A program made the position numbers and the translations under genes. 64,000 bases of DNA, from NCBI RefSeq assembly GCF_905171775.1, contig NC_053491.1, positions 112,075,682 to 112,139,681 on the forward strand, read 5' to 3'. The stretch is from Rana temporaria. Its lineage: Eukaryota > Chordata > Amphibia > Anura > Ranidae. The stretch's first letter is position 1. The number at the start of each line of letters is the position of its first letter. Positions 46,099 to 58,790 of the stretch are shown here, one piece after another. The notes under the pieces were generated by a model. The model had not been told where the DNA came from. It did no database searches and was given only the letters and a program-made list of their open reading frames with translations.

Positions 46099-46700
46099 AT
46101 TCTTCACACTCAACTGAAACTGTTTTCCCGAATATTGATTTTCCCGAATATGTATTAAATCTTTATTATCTCTATTATATACTGGGAGTACTTAGTTAAA
46201 TAAATAATTAATTTTATATGTTTTTCGCAGTTTATGTTACTTCTTTAAGCAACAAATACTCCGCCCCCCACATTACAGCTCGCTGTATTGAATCGGTAAG
46301 GGGAATTATTTGGAAAGTTTGGGGAATGTGATCTTTGATTGATCAGAACTATTTATTGTCTTATCTTCCTTTATCCTGTCCAAAGCCAGGGAAAAAAGCC
46401 CGGTGTTATCGAGCTATACTACGACTCTATCAGCAGTGTCCTTGAAGTGACCTTGGCAGTGATGACGTCACGCCCCGTCTATGGGGAGGATGGAGTCATC
46501 ATGGCGGACTCTGCGGTGCTTTTCTTTGCTTTTTACTATTTCGGAACCTTGTCTGTAAAGGGCACTGCAGAGGATTCGGGAGATCTATAATCAGGTTATC
46601 TAATTCACATCTTCAAATGATGAGACAATTATAGGAAGTGAAGGTCCACAGAGAGCAACTTTTTAGAATCAGCTCCCTTCCAGAGGTTCCATCAGATGCC
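46099..46700. other. Unique sequence with CRE-like site
   Basis: Between two arrays. Contains TGACGTCA at 46459-46466 and TGACCTTGG just upstream (about 46450), resembling CREB and nuclear-receptor sites. The 83-codon frame at 46339-46590 shows no domain. Motif occurrence alone is weak evidence. Confidence 0.3.
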
Positions 46701-46703
46701 AGG

Positions 46704-47915
46704 AAATGTCAGAGATCTGGGGAAATGTCAGTGATCTGGGGAAATGTCAGTGATCTGGGGAAATGTCAGTGATCTGGGGAAATGTCAGGGATCTGGGGAA
46801 AATGTCAGGGATCTGGGGAAATGTCAGTGATCTGGGGAAATGTCAGTGATCTGGGGAAATGTCAGTGATCTGGGAAAATGTCAGTGATCTGGGGAAATGT
46901 CAGTGATCTGGGGAAATGTCAGGGATCTGGGGAAAATGTCAGTGATCTGGGGAAATGTCAGTGATCTGGGGAAATGTCAGGGATCTGGGGAAATGTCAGT
47001 GATCTGGGGAAATGTCAGTGATCTGGGGAAATGTCAGTGATCTGGGGAAAATGTCAGGGATCTGGGGAAATGTCAGTGATCTGTGGAAATGTCAGTGATC
47101 TGGGGAAATGTCAGGGATCTAGGGAAATGTCAGTGATCTGGAGAAATGTCAGGGATCTGGGGAAATGTCAGTGATCTGGGGAAATGTCAGTGATCTGGAG
47201 AAATGTCAGTGATCTGGGGAAATGTCAGTGATCTGTGGAAATGTCAGTGATCTGGGGAAATGTCAGGGATCTGGGGAAATGTCAGTGATCTGGGGAAATG
47301 TCAGTGATCTGGGGGGAATGTCAGTGATCTGGGGAAATGTCAGGGATCTGGGGAAATGTCAGTGATCTGTGGAAATGTCAGTGATCTGGGGAAATGTCAG
47401 GGATCTGGGGAAATGTCAGTGATCTGGGGAAATGTCAGTGATCTGGGGAAATGTCAGTGATCTGGGGAAAATGTCAGGGATCTGGGGAAATGTCAGTGAT
47501 CTGTGGAAATGTCAGTGATCTGGGGAAATGTCAGGGATCTAGGGAAATGTCAGTGATCTGGAGAAATGTCAGGGATCTGGGGAAATGTCAGTGATCTGGG
47601 GAAATGTCAGTGATCTGGAGAAATGTCAGTGATCTGGGGAAATGTCAGTGATCTGTGGAAATGTCAGTGATCTGGGGAAATGTCAGGGATCTGGGGAAAT
47701 GTCAGTGATCTGGGGAAATGTCAGTGATCTGGGGGGAATGTCAGTGATCTGGGGAAATGTCAGTGATCTGGGGAAATGTCAGTGATCTGGGGAAATGTCA
47801 GTGATCTGGGGAAATGTCAGTGATCTGGGGAAATGTCAGTGATCTGGGGAAATGTCAGGGATCTGGGGAAATGTCAGGGATCTGGGGAAATGTCAGGGAT
47901 CTGGGGAAATGTCGC
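46704..47915. repeat. 19-bp minisatellite, about 64 units
   Basis: GATCTGGGGAAATGTCAGT repeated head to tail with variants (GGGATCT, TGTGG, GGAGA, one extra A). 46981-47340 and 47401-47760 are identical, giving a 420-bp higher-order duplication. Confidence 0.97.
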
Positions 47916-48421
47916 AGAGGCGTGGGACAGAAGGGAACGACCTTCCTTAATATCAGGACAAGAAAGGGGATCCGATGAGATCATGAACCCCCAACTATCT
48001 AATAAATGTAACACTTAATTCTGGAAAATAATAGGACGTACATGGAAAACAAGCCTTTTGTTGGTCTGACACTTCTTATCTCCAGAAGATCTGAAAGCTT
48101 CATCTAAAGTCTGCCTGGAAGGTCCCAAAGAGCTCGGATCGTGCAGGAAAAAGTCATTTACTCGGAGCTAAGCGGAGATTGTCTGGGAATGTCAAATCCA
48201 AATAATAGGATTGTGCTGAGTGACGATGTACAGATAACCTGACAACGTTACTGAACTCCATACACCTTGTACAGTTCTATGGAGCCATAGCAGAATATTC
48301 AGGACCAGAAAAGGTCCAAATCCAGCACCAGGGATATTTTAAATAAATAGCTTTTTTTGCAGCTGTTTTTGTCCTGTGACATAAATATATAATATACTCG
48401 TTTCCAGGGGTGCCTGATTCC

Positions 48422-48424
<3 letters not shown>
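47916..48424. other. No feature recognised
   Basis: Unique sequence between arrays; no domain-bearing frame. Confidence 0.4.
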
Positions 48425-49510
<1,086 letters not shown>

Positions 49511-50560
49511 TAAAGCACAGCAGCCCTGTCTTATGACATTACAGGAGGTAGAAAAACTCCCTTCTATTAGCATTGAGCAGTAAGTGATTTTTAGGTATCC
49601 CATTTGTTCCCTTAGCAGGTCATTTTCTCGCACATTTCCTGGACCAATCAATATATCTCCTAAAAGAAGTCAGGGTCAAAAGGATGTAGAGAAGCCTGTC
49701 CTTCCACAAAAGCCCCCCAGCTTCTGCCCCATCCCAGGCTTTGCTCAGGGCATCAATTAGGATCACTTAGGCAGATCAGAGATGATTAATATTTCAGGAA
49801 TTGGGAGCACATTCTGTCTACCCATCCTGCCTCCCCCCAGCTTTGTACTTTATGTTCAATCGTTACTATTATCCCTTGTTCTGTCATCTGCAAACACATC
49901 ATTTATTCCCATACCCCATACAATTCCACATAGGGAATGTCATATCTGTGCACTTCCGATAGGATTGATACTCCTCTCCGAAAAATACATTTACGTACAT
50001 CAATATTCAGAATTTCACCTTAGATATTCCTTTGTTCCAGAATGATTTAGAAAATAATAATTAGAGAAAATGTGGTCTAAGATCGCTCCTGGTTGAAATT
50101 AACGAATATAATTCGGATTTAATTCGTATTTTTATTGCTTTGTAGGGGTGATTCGTTGAAAAAAATTAACTATTTTTTTCAGCTTAATAAACATTATAAT
50201 ATATATATATATTTTTAAATAATAATGTCAATATTAGTAAAAAATAAAAAAAAAGTGACAGTTGTATGCACCATTATTGTGCCATAACGAATCCGGTTAG
50301 CCTGTGAGTGTCTGGCACTGCAGCGGGGTGGCAGGGGTTAATAATACATTATCGGTGCGGATGTCGGGAATGCAGACGTACAATGCGGGGAAATGGAGTC
50401 ATTAATATCTCATGCTAAATCAATCTCAGTCCACTTTGCAGACTCTTGTAGAACATCTTATGTGGACTTTCCAAGGCAGACTGTCCAATGTTCCTGCTAA
50501 GATCTTCTGCAAAAAACTCCTTTTCCCCAAAACAGAATTATCAAATGCCAGGGTGGCATC
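49511..50560. other. No feature recognised
   Basis: Apparently unique, AT-rich; frame 49782-50045 has no domain. Confidence 0.4.
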
Positions 50561-50569
50561 TAATGTGGT

Positions 50570-50865
50570 CCCATCATTGGGCTCTGCTAGTGATCACAAT
50601 GGGGCACATTTTCAGAGATGCCAGGATGGCACCATGTGATCTCATCACTGGGCTCTAGGGATCACAATGGGGCACATTTTCAGAGATGAGAGGATGGCAC
50701 CATGTGATCTCATCACTGGGCTCTAGGGATCACAATGGGGCACATTTTCAGAGATGCCAGGATGGCACCATGTGATCTTATCACTGGGCTCTAGGGATCA
50801 CAATGGGGCACATTTTCAGAGATGCCAGGATGGATCTTATCACTGGGCTCTAGGGATCATAATGG
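50570..50865. repeat. Minisatellite, unit about 68 bp, four copies
   Basis: CACTGGGCTCTAGGGATCAC then AATGGGGCACATTTTCAGAG and ATGCCAGGATGGCACCATGT recur four times, the last one shortened. Confidence 0.9.
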
Positions 50866-51154
50866 GGCACAGAGATGGCTGTCATTCTGCGCCACATCAT
50901 GGGCTTCATAAAAAATTGCACATGTCAGTTGGCAGAGGGCATGAATGGCGGCAGAATAAAACATTGTTGTGCCAGCCCAAAGATATGTATATGGGCAGGA
51001 GAGAGACAAATATGAGGACAATAGTGTGCAATACTCATTGCAACTAGCAGTCTCCTGTAGTCACATAAGCGGATTTCCACTGGGATATTGCATGGAAATG
51101 CTCCTAGGGGCTTTTATATGAAATAAGCAGGTAGCTCCATCAAATCCCTTATAT

Positions 51155-51450
51155 ACATGTTTATTATAGTAGTATAGTATTATTATAATATACATGATGT
51201 TTATTATAGTAGTATAGTATTATTATAATATACATGATGTTTATTATAGTAGTATAGTATTATTATAATATACATGATAGTATGTTTATTATAGAAGTAT
51301 AGTATTATTAAAATATACATGATAGGATGTTTATTAAAGTAGTATAGTATTATTATAATATACATAGGATGTTTATTGTAGTAGTATAGTATTATTACAT
51401 GATAGGATATTTATTATAGTAGTATAGTATTATTATTATTATAATATACA
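51155..51450. repeat. AT-rich minisatellite, unit about 42 bp
   Basis: GTTTATTATAGTAGTATAGT then ATTATTATAATATACATGAT repeated about seven times with small length changes. Confidence 0.9.
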
Positions 51451-52017
51451 TTATAGGAAATGAAATAATAATTCGATGCTGCGTTTTTTAAATGCAACAT
51501 TATTATTTTGTATTTATATCTGTCAAAAGGTTAATTAAACAAATTTACTGCTGAATCTTCCACTGCTAGGGGGGGAATTACTACTTTACTATGTAATTCA
51601 GTTGGTTGCTCATTCATTTTCCAGAACAGGTTTGGGGAATACAGTTTATATAAGGGTGACTCTTGCATCCCCTGTGTGTACAGGTTTCTGCTGTGTGTGT
51701 GCTGCCCTCCCATTCCTAGCAATGTTCTCCTGACCCCCCCACCTGCCTCTGGAATGAATGGACAATTATATTGCTGCCAGGGGTTCAGACCTGCCAGGTC
51801 TCCAGACTGGAAATGTACATGGCTGATCACGCAGCTTTCACACAGAATTGCACCAGATCATTTCATCAGCCAGCACAAAAAAAAAAACCTTCTCCCTTTG
51901 CAACTCGGATTAAATGACACCCCCTGTGGGTATAGGATTAATGATGCCTCAGTAGCCAGCTTCCATGTTCCACTCACATAACAGGCACACAGCAGCACTG
52001 CAGTCCTGGGCGTGTGT
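51451..52017. other. No feature recognised
   Basis: Unique sequence; frames on both strands at 51531-51981 overlap and show no domain. Confidence 0.4.
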
Positions 52018-52245
52018 ACCTACACCCACCTACTCCCATCTACACCCACCTACTCCCACCTACACCCATCACACCCACCTACACCCATCTACACCCACCT
52101 ACACCCACCTACACCCATCTACACCCACCTACACCCATCTACACCCACCTACACCCACCTACACCCACCTACACCCACCTACAACCACCTACACCCATCT
52201 ACACCCACCTACTCCCATCTACACCCACCTACTCCCATCACACCC
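52018..52245. repeat. 10-bp minisatellite TACACCCAYC
   Basis: About 23 units of TACACCCACC / TACACCCATC / TACTCCCAYC. One strand is C-rich and lacks G, like telomere-type DNA, but the unit is not TTAGGG. Proline/threonine-rich frames over it are artefacts. Confidence 0.95.
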
Positions 52246-52429
52246 AGACATATATGTACAGGAGCTGCTAAAACAATACCATCATCAGTGTGTTCACCCC
52301 CCCCCCCCTTCCATATAAAGTATGGTGCCAAAAAACTCTCAGATACATATAGAGCATTTTTTTTGTAAAAGATCCAGCCTGTAAATGCAGTTTAAATAAT
52401 ATAAGTGGGCTGTAGGCTCAATTCACCTT

Positions 52430-53180
52430 TCAGAGTCATCAGTCCCTATACGGGGATACAAGTCTTCTTTCAGGGGAGTCATCGTTCCCCATAGGCGGGT
52501 ACAAATCTTCTTTCAGGGTAGTCATCAGTCACTTAAACAGAGGTGGCCAAGTCTTCTTTCAGGGAAGTCACCAGTCCCCATAAACGGGTACACTACAGGG
52601 GTGGCATATAGAGGTGACACAAGTCTGCTTTCAGGGGAGTTAGCAATCCCCATAAGCAGGTACATAAGCAGGGTGTGACCCAAGTGTTATTTCAGGGGAG
52701 TCATCGGTCCATTTAGCAGGTACACTACAGGGTAGACATACAGGGGTGACCCACGTCTTCTTTCAGGGGAGTCATTAGTTCCCATTATCGGGTACCATGC
52801 GGGATTGGCATATAAGGGTGACCCAAGTCTTCTTAGGGGAGTCATCAGTCCCCATAAGAAGGTACACTGCAGGGAAGGCATACAGGTGTGACCCAAGTCT
52901 CATTTTAGAGGAGTCATCAGTTCCCATAGGAAAGCACACTGCAGGTAAGGCATACAAGGGTGACCCAAGTCTCCTTTTAGGGGAGTCATCAGCCCCCATA
53001 AGAAGGTACACTGCAGGGGAGGCATACAGGGGTGACCCAAGTCTCCTTTTAGGGGAGTCATCAGTCCCCATAAGAAGGTACACTGCAGGGGTCGGATACA
53101 GGGGTGACCCAAGTGTCCTTCAGGGGAGTCATTAGTCCCCATAAGAAGCTGCACTGCAGGGGTGGCACACAAATGGATGA
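52430..53180. repeat. Minisatellite, unit about 70 bp, ten copies
   Basis: GGGTGACCCAAGTCTTCTTT then CAGGGGAGTCATCAGTCCCC and ATAAGAAGGTACACTGCAGG. Later units (after 52780) are more uniform than early ones. Confidence 0.9.
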
Positions 53181-54055
53181 CGGTAGGGCACTCCTATAAT
53201 AGTCTAGAGCAAGGATTAGCCACCTATGTGCATAATCGTTGTATTAACCCTTTCGGCGCCAGGGGCCAGCGCAGGGCTGTGCCATTGAGGAGCTGCACCT
53301 GGTGTGCCCCATTCATCCGATGAATAGAGATACTCATTTGAATCCCAATTCTGCGGCAGGTAAGAGCAGAAAAGACACCGGGCGCCTCTCAGAAACAAAT
53401 GAGAGATTTATTTAAATAGTTATGCAAAGAGAGCTCAACAGAAAAAGTCCCCCAGCTATAGGATAGGACTTCTATACACCATGACAGGGGCAATAAACAA
53501 CCACATAGGAGAGTATGGAAATGTCACCTGACAAAACACAATATACATTCATTTATGACAGATGGGTTCTAATCAAATATACATCAAAGATCTGCATATG
53601 GCTGCTGCTCTAACGAGCTTTTTTTTACCAATGATTTTTAATAAATAAATATTTACAGCCGTGATCGTCCATATAGTGCCTAATAAAATGTGGATTTTAC
53701 ATCAATGCCTAATGCTTTCTTACTGGAGATTAATGTACATGTTTATCATATATGTGAATGATTAGCACTATGCACTCTGGACAACTGTGATATTATAAGA
53801 TCGTATTATAGGAGGCAGGCTGTTATCTGCAGTCTGGAGTGAAATGTTATATCATGGGTTTCAGTTTCCCCATCACTGAAGATGGCTGGAGATGTCACAA
53901 GAGGAGATGTAACCCAACACAGCCTGATAACAGCCTGTATAGATTATTGCCTCCCAACTAATAGACTGGACCACTGCTATAGTACAAGATGTACTGCAGA
54001 TTAGACATCTGCCTTAGCATCATCTCTCACTCACTGCACTCTACCCCCAAATATA

Positions 54056-54056
<1 letters not shown>
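53181..54056. other. No feature recognised
   Basis: Mostly unique; contains a short T run near 53622. No coding evidence. Confidence 0.4.
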
Positions 54057-54154
<98 letters not shown>

Positions 54155-54266
54155 TTATACATGGAGGCATATATCCCCAAATATAATACACATATATATG
54201 TGCCTTATACATGGAGGCATCTATCCCACTGTTCATATATCCCCAAATATAATACACATATATATG

Positions 54267-54309
<43 letters not shown>

Positions 54310-55140
54310 CCTTATACATGGAGGCATCTATCCCACTGTTCATATATCCCCAAATATAATACACACACACACACACACATATATATATAATATGGTACTT
54401 ATACATGGAGGCATTTATCCCACTCTTCTTATATCCCCAAATACATAGTTATCTGTCACTTATACATGGAGGCATCTATCCCACTGTTCATTTATCCCCA
54501 AATAGAGTTATCTCTCATTTATACATGGGGGCATCATATGCCAGTGTTCATATAGCCCCAAATATAATACATATCTGTCACTTATACATAAAGGCATCTA
54601 TGCCAGGGTCTATATATCCCAAAATGTAATACATTCAGCTATCTCTCACTTATATATGGAAGCATCTATGCCAGGGTTCATATAGCCTCAAATATAATAC
54701 ATATCTGTCACTTATACATAAAGGCATCTATGCCAGGGTCTATATATCCCAAAATATAATACATTCAGCTATCTCTCACTTATATATGGAAGCATCTATG
54801 CCAGGGTCTATATATCCCAAAATATAATACATACAGTCACCTCTCACTTATACATGGGGATGCCAGTGTTCATATATTTCTGCTTATATATCCCCACCTA
54901 TAGATTCATCTCTCACTCATAAGGAGGCACTGATGCCACTTTTCATATATCCCCACATCTCTCATTCATATATGGAAGTATCTATGCCACACTATTTACA
55001 GTTATCTCTCACTTATACATTGATCCATGGGTGTCACTGTTCATATAACCCCACCTATAGTAGAATCATCCCTCACTCATATGGAGGATCTATGCCACTG
55101 ATCATATATGCCCACATATGGAGGCATCAATTCTTGTGTT
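54057..55140. repeat. Decaying minisatellite with expanded TA tracts
   Basis: Units of about 60-75 bp with CTTATACATGGAGGCATCTA then CCCACTGTTCATATATCCCC and AAATATAATACA. In the early units a TA run grew between AATACA and the next CTTATACATGG (54057-54151, 54266-54306). Units degrade to the right. Confidence 0.9.
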
Positions 55141-56085
55141 CGTATATCCCCACTAGGCTGATTTATTAAAGGAGTTAGATAAACTTCGGTTATCCAATCA
55201 AATAAACAGCAAATTCCTGTTTTATTTTTCTCAAGTATTTGAAGTGAACGCAGCTACAATTTATTGAGTGAAGATTCTCCATTTTTTTTTTCAATCAAAA
55301 AATGGTCTAGGAAAAGGTTTTCTCAAAAAACCAACGACAGGAGACAATTCATTGTCTAGAACAATCATGACATAGTACTATACATCAACTCCTTTAGTAT
55401 ATTAACCTCATAAACTGATCATCTCTCCCATTCCCATATACAAAAGAGTCATCTGTCACTCAGATTTGGAGGCATCGATTTCACTCTACATATATCCTGA
55501 CCTATAATAGTTATCCATCCATCCATGCCACTGTGCATTTATCCTCGCATATATTAGTTATCTCTCAGAAATAGAAGCATCCATGCCACTGTTCATAAAT
55601 TCCCACATATATACGTCGAGACATCAATTCCACTATCATATATTCCCTTTCTCTCTATATATTTATATATATATTCTCTATCTTTCTCTCTATAAAATAC
55701 AGATAAATTATCTCAGTCAGATCTGGAATGCATCTATCCACTTTTTATATATTCTATTACACTAATCTCTCAAAAGTGAAGGCATTGATGCCACTATTTA
55801 TATATTCCCACCTACTGACATATAACCATCTCTTACTCAGAGGTGGAAGATTCGATGCCACTGTTCATATACCCCAACATAAAATACATGAGGGTGTACA
55901 TTCTTATAGTTATCAATATAAATATCAGGATATAAGGATAATGTAATAAACATGTATTATTAACACATCTATATCAAATACATTGACTAGAGATAGTGCT
56001 GAGGAACAAAGGACTATAAAACCCCCATATAAACTGTTCACCTGTCCTGAACCGGCTGTATAATTGAGGCTTCATCTGATCAAAG
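55141..56085. other. Degraded continuation of the previous array plus one MITE piece
   Basis: GGCTGATTTATTAAAGGAGT at about 55155 recalls the GGGTTGATTTACTAAAGGC ends. From 55430 to 55890, GGCATC(G/T)AT and CCACT(G/A)TTCATA phrases show further worn units of the 54-55 kb array. No gene. Confidence 0.4.
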
Positions 56086-56089
56086 TCTT

Positions 56090-56830
56090 ATTACAATGTA
56101 TATTTCTGGATGATCAGCAACTGATCGCGTGTTACCTGTCTGTTCTCAAATATTTTTTGGATGATCAGCAGTTGATCGTATGTTACCTGTCTGTTTTAAT
56201 GTAATGTATATTTCTGGAGGATCAGCAGTTGATCGTATGTTACCTGTCTATTCTCATGCAATGTATATTTCTGGAGGATCAGCAGTTGATCCTGTGTCTG
56301 TTCCCATACAATGTATATTTCTGGAGGATCAGCAGTTGATCCTGTGTCTGTTCCCATACAATGTATATTTCTAGATGATCAGCAGTTGATCCTGTGTCTG
56401 TTCCCATACAATGCATATTTCTGGATGATTAGCAGTTGATCGAGTGTTACCTGTCTGTTCCCATACAATGTATATTTCTAAATGGAGGATCAGCAGTTGA
56501 TCCTGTGTCTGTTCCCATACAATGTATATTTCTGGAGGATCAGCAGTTGATCCTGTGTTTGTTCCCATACAATGTATATTTCTGGAGGATCAGCAGTTGA
56601 TCCTGTGTTTGTTCCCATACAATGTATATTTCTGAAGGATCAGCAGTTGATCCTGTGTCTGTTCCCATACAATGTATATTTCTGGATGATTAGCAGTTGA
56701 TCGAGTGTTACCTGTCTGTTCCCATACAATGTATATTTCTGGACGATCGGCAGTTGATCCTGTGTCTGTTCCCATACAATGTATATTTCTGGATGATCAG
56801 CAGCAGTTGATAGTGTGTCACCTGTCTGTT
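56090..56830. repeat. 50-57-bp minisatellite
   Basis: About 14 units of ATTTCTGGAGGATCAGCAGT then TGATCCTGTGTCTGTTCCCA and TACAATGTAT. Longer units add GTTACCT. GATCAGCAGTTGATC within each unit is an interrupted palindrome. Confidence 0.93.
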
Positions 56831-57252
56831 CTCAGCTCCAGCATGCCTCCTTCCTGTTTTCCTAGATCCCTCTGTGAACAGGACATAAAACATAAAGGAA
56901 AGTGAAGCCTCCAGTCTGACTGGTCCCCCTCCTCCCAGACAGCAGAGATCTGAGACTTTGTCACATCAGAGAGACAGAAAGAAAAGAGCCCCAGTCTCCA
57001 TCAGCACAGCATTAGTGAATCCTCCCTGTATCAGATGACAGGAGGAGCCCTGGGGCAGTGCCCTGTGTTACCTGCCTGGCTCCCTCCATGGAGTACATTG
57101 CGGGGCACTGAATGTGCTGCCTGTCACTACACTGTCATCTTAGGCTCCATCAACAGGTCACCAGGATAAATCCCCAGCAGCCCATCCCTCCAGCCTGAGT
57201 CCCTCTAGATGTTCCACAGCAGACCCAGATAATTCTCCTGTAATCACCTTAC
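56831..57252. other. GC-richer unique sequence
   Basis: Few repeats and clearly higher GC than neighbours. It lies just beyond the candidate splice donor (57252-57251, minus strand) and would be the first intron of a minus-strand transcript if one exists. Confidence 0.3.
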
Positions 57253-57420
57253 CTCTCCAGCCTGGGAAATAATCCAAGACAGAGCCGGCTGTGACTGCAT
57301 GGGAGAGACGCTCATTTTCCAATGTCATCGGCCCAGGTGCCTTTTAAGGTGGCAGTGGAGGGGGGCGGCTCACCTTGACAGTCACATGCTAATTAGTAAT
57401 AAGCTGCCAGCACATTGGTT
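57253..57420 (-). promoter_or_regulatory. Candidate promoter and first exon, minus strand
   Basis: Read on the minus strand, in order: CCAAT (57418-57414), a homeodomain-type CTAATTAG (57396-57389), a GC box CCGCCCCC (57368-57361), TTAAAAG (about 57347-57341), then about 90 bases ending GGAGAG|GTAAGG. The last is a strong splice donor, with GT at 57252-57251. Spacing of CCAAT, GC box and TATA-like element is that of a vertebrate Pol II promoter. An ATG at 57315 stays open to the donor (MSVSPMQSQPALSW…). I do not recognise the peptide, and no downstream exon could be identified. Confidence 0.35.
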
Positions 57421-57935
57421 GATGGGGGTGTCTCTGCCACTAAACCCCAGCCTCCTTGTCTGATGTAATTTCCAAAGCCATTTGATGGAGATCTGTTTGT
57501 CCATCTGAGCATCCTTTGGATCATACCTTTAAATGATTTAACCCCTAATTCACCAGCCAGGCGCCATGATATACATTTTTTTTTTACTATCCTTTCTTTC
57601 TATAAAAATAAAATGATAAGAAAATAAAACGATTGCACTGTGTACATTGCCATTGCTGATACTATATAAGAGAATAGATAAGTATCCTTCCAAAAAACAC
57701 CAAAATGTACTCATCGAATTTGTCCGAAACGTGACACAGATCACTCTATCGTTATACATTTATATCGTTTGTAAACGAACTAAACGAATAAACATGATTA
57801 TTGGTCAATAATATCGAAATGTATAGACTTAACCATTCAAAGCCTCTGCCAACAGCACAAAGGAAGGAAATAAAAAGGCTAAACTTCGGTGTACAAGCAT
57901 GGAGGAAAACTGTATGCAAAATATCTGTGCATCAA
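57421..57935. other. No feature recognised
   Basis: Unique sequence upstream (minus strand) of the candidate promoter; includes T run at 57570-57580. Confidence 0.4.
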
Positions 57936-57936
57936 G

Positions 57937-58029
<93 letters not shown>

Positions 58030-58031
58030 GT

Positions 58032-58122
<91 letters not shown>

Positions 58123-58125
58123 CCT
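57937..58125. repeat. TATC microsatellite, about 46 units
   Basis: Nearly pure (TATC)n with one TGTT interruption near 58029. Confidence 0.97.
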
Positions 58126-58257
58126 CGCTTTATACTTTTTTTTCTTGCTTTCTTTATATACGTTTATATCGAACAATTGTTCCTATTGTGTTTAATGAGC
58201 AGTAGGCTCTATATATAGATACAGATTTCAAATAGTAATCTATCACTATTAATATTG

Positions 58258-58258
<1 letters not shown>

Positions 58259-58317
<59 letters not shown>

Positions 58318-58330
58318 TTCTCTCTCTCTG
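58259..58330. repeat. TC microsatellite
   Basis: Pure (TC)n to about 58308, then TTTC-interrupted. Confidence 0.97.
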
Positions 58331-58333
58331 TTT

Positions 58334-58335
<2 letters not shown>

Positions 58336-58417
<82 letters not shown>

Positions 58418-58418
58418 G

Positions 58419-58502
<84 letters not shown>

Positions 58503-58575
58503 CATCCCTATTCCTCTTTTGAATTCTTGTTGTTTGGCTCTCTGATCTCCTTGCCCATATGTGGTGTGATGGGTA

Positions 58576-58637
<62 letters not shown>

Positions 58638-58640
58638 CTC

Positions 58641-58714
<74 letters not shown>

Positions 58715-58790
58715 CATCTCTATTCTCTCTTGAATTCCTCTTGTTTGGCTCTCTGATCTCCTTGCCCATGTGTGGTGCGATGGGTACCTT
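58336..58790. repeat. Duplicated module of TATC array plus 80-bp unique flank
   Basis: (TATC)n at 58336-58502 and again at 58577-58713. Each is followed by CCATC(C/T)CTATTC and then TTTGGCTCTCTGATCTCC and TTGCCCAT(A/G)TGTGGTG(T/C)GATGGGTA. The array and flank were duplicated together. Confidence 0.9.

Noticed and set aside
46704..47915. CRISPR-like or satellite regulatory array
   Set aside because: A 19-bp head-to-tail repeat with no spacers; simple minisatellite.
52018..52245. Interstitial telomere repeat
   Set aside because: Unit is TACACCCAYC, not TTAGGG or its complement; only the C-rich character is similar.
51965..52368. Three overlapping frames rich in Thr, His, Pro resembling a structural protein
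   Set aside because: All three frames of one strand are open over a stop-free 10-bp repeat; no start context or domain.
52797..53135. 112-codon plus and about 100-codon minus frames over the same stretch
   Set aside because: Produced by the 70-bp minisatellite at 52430-53180; both strands are open and the peptides repeat with the unit.
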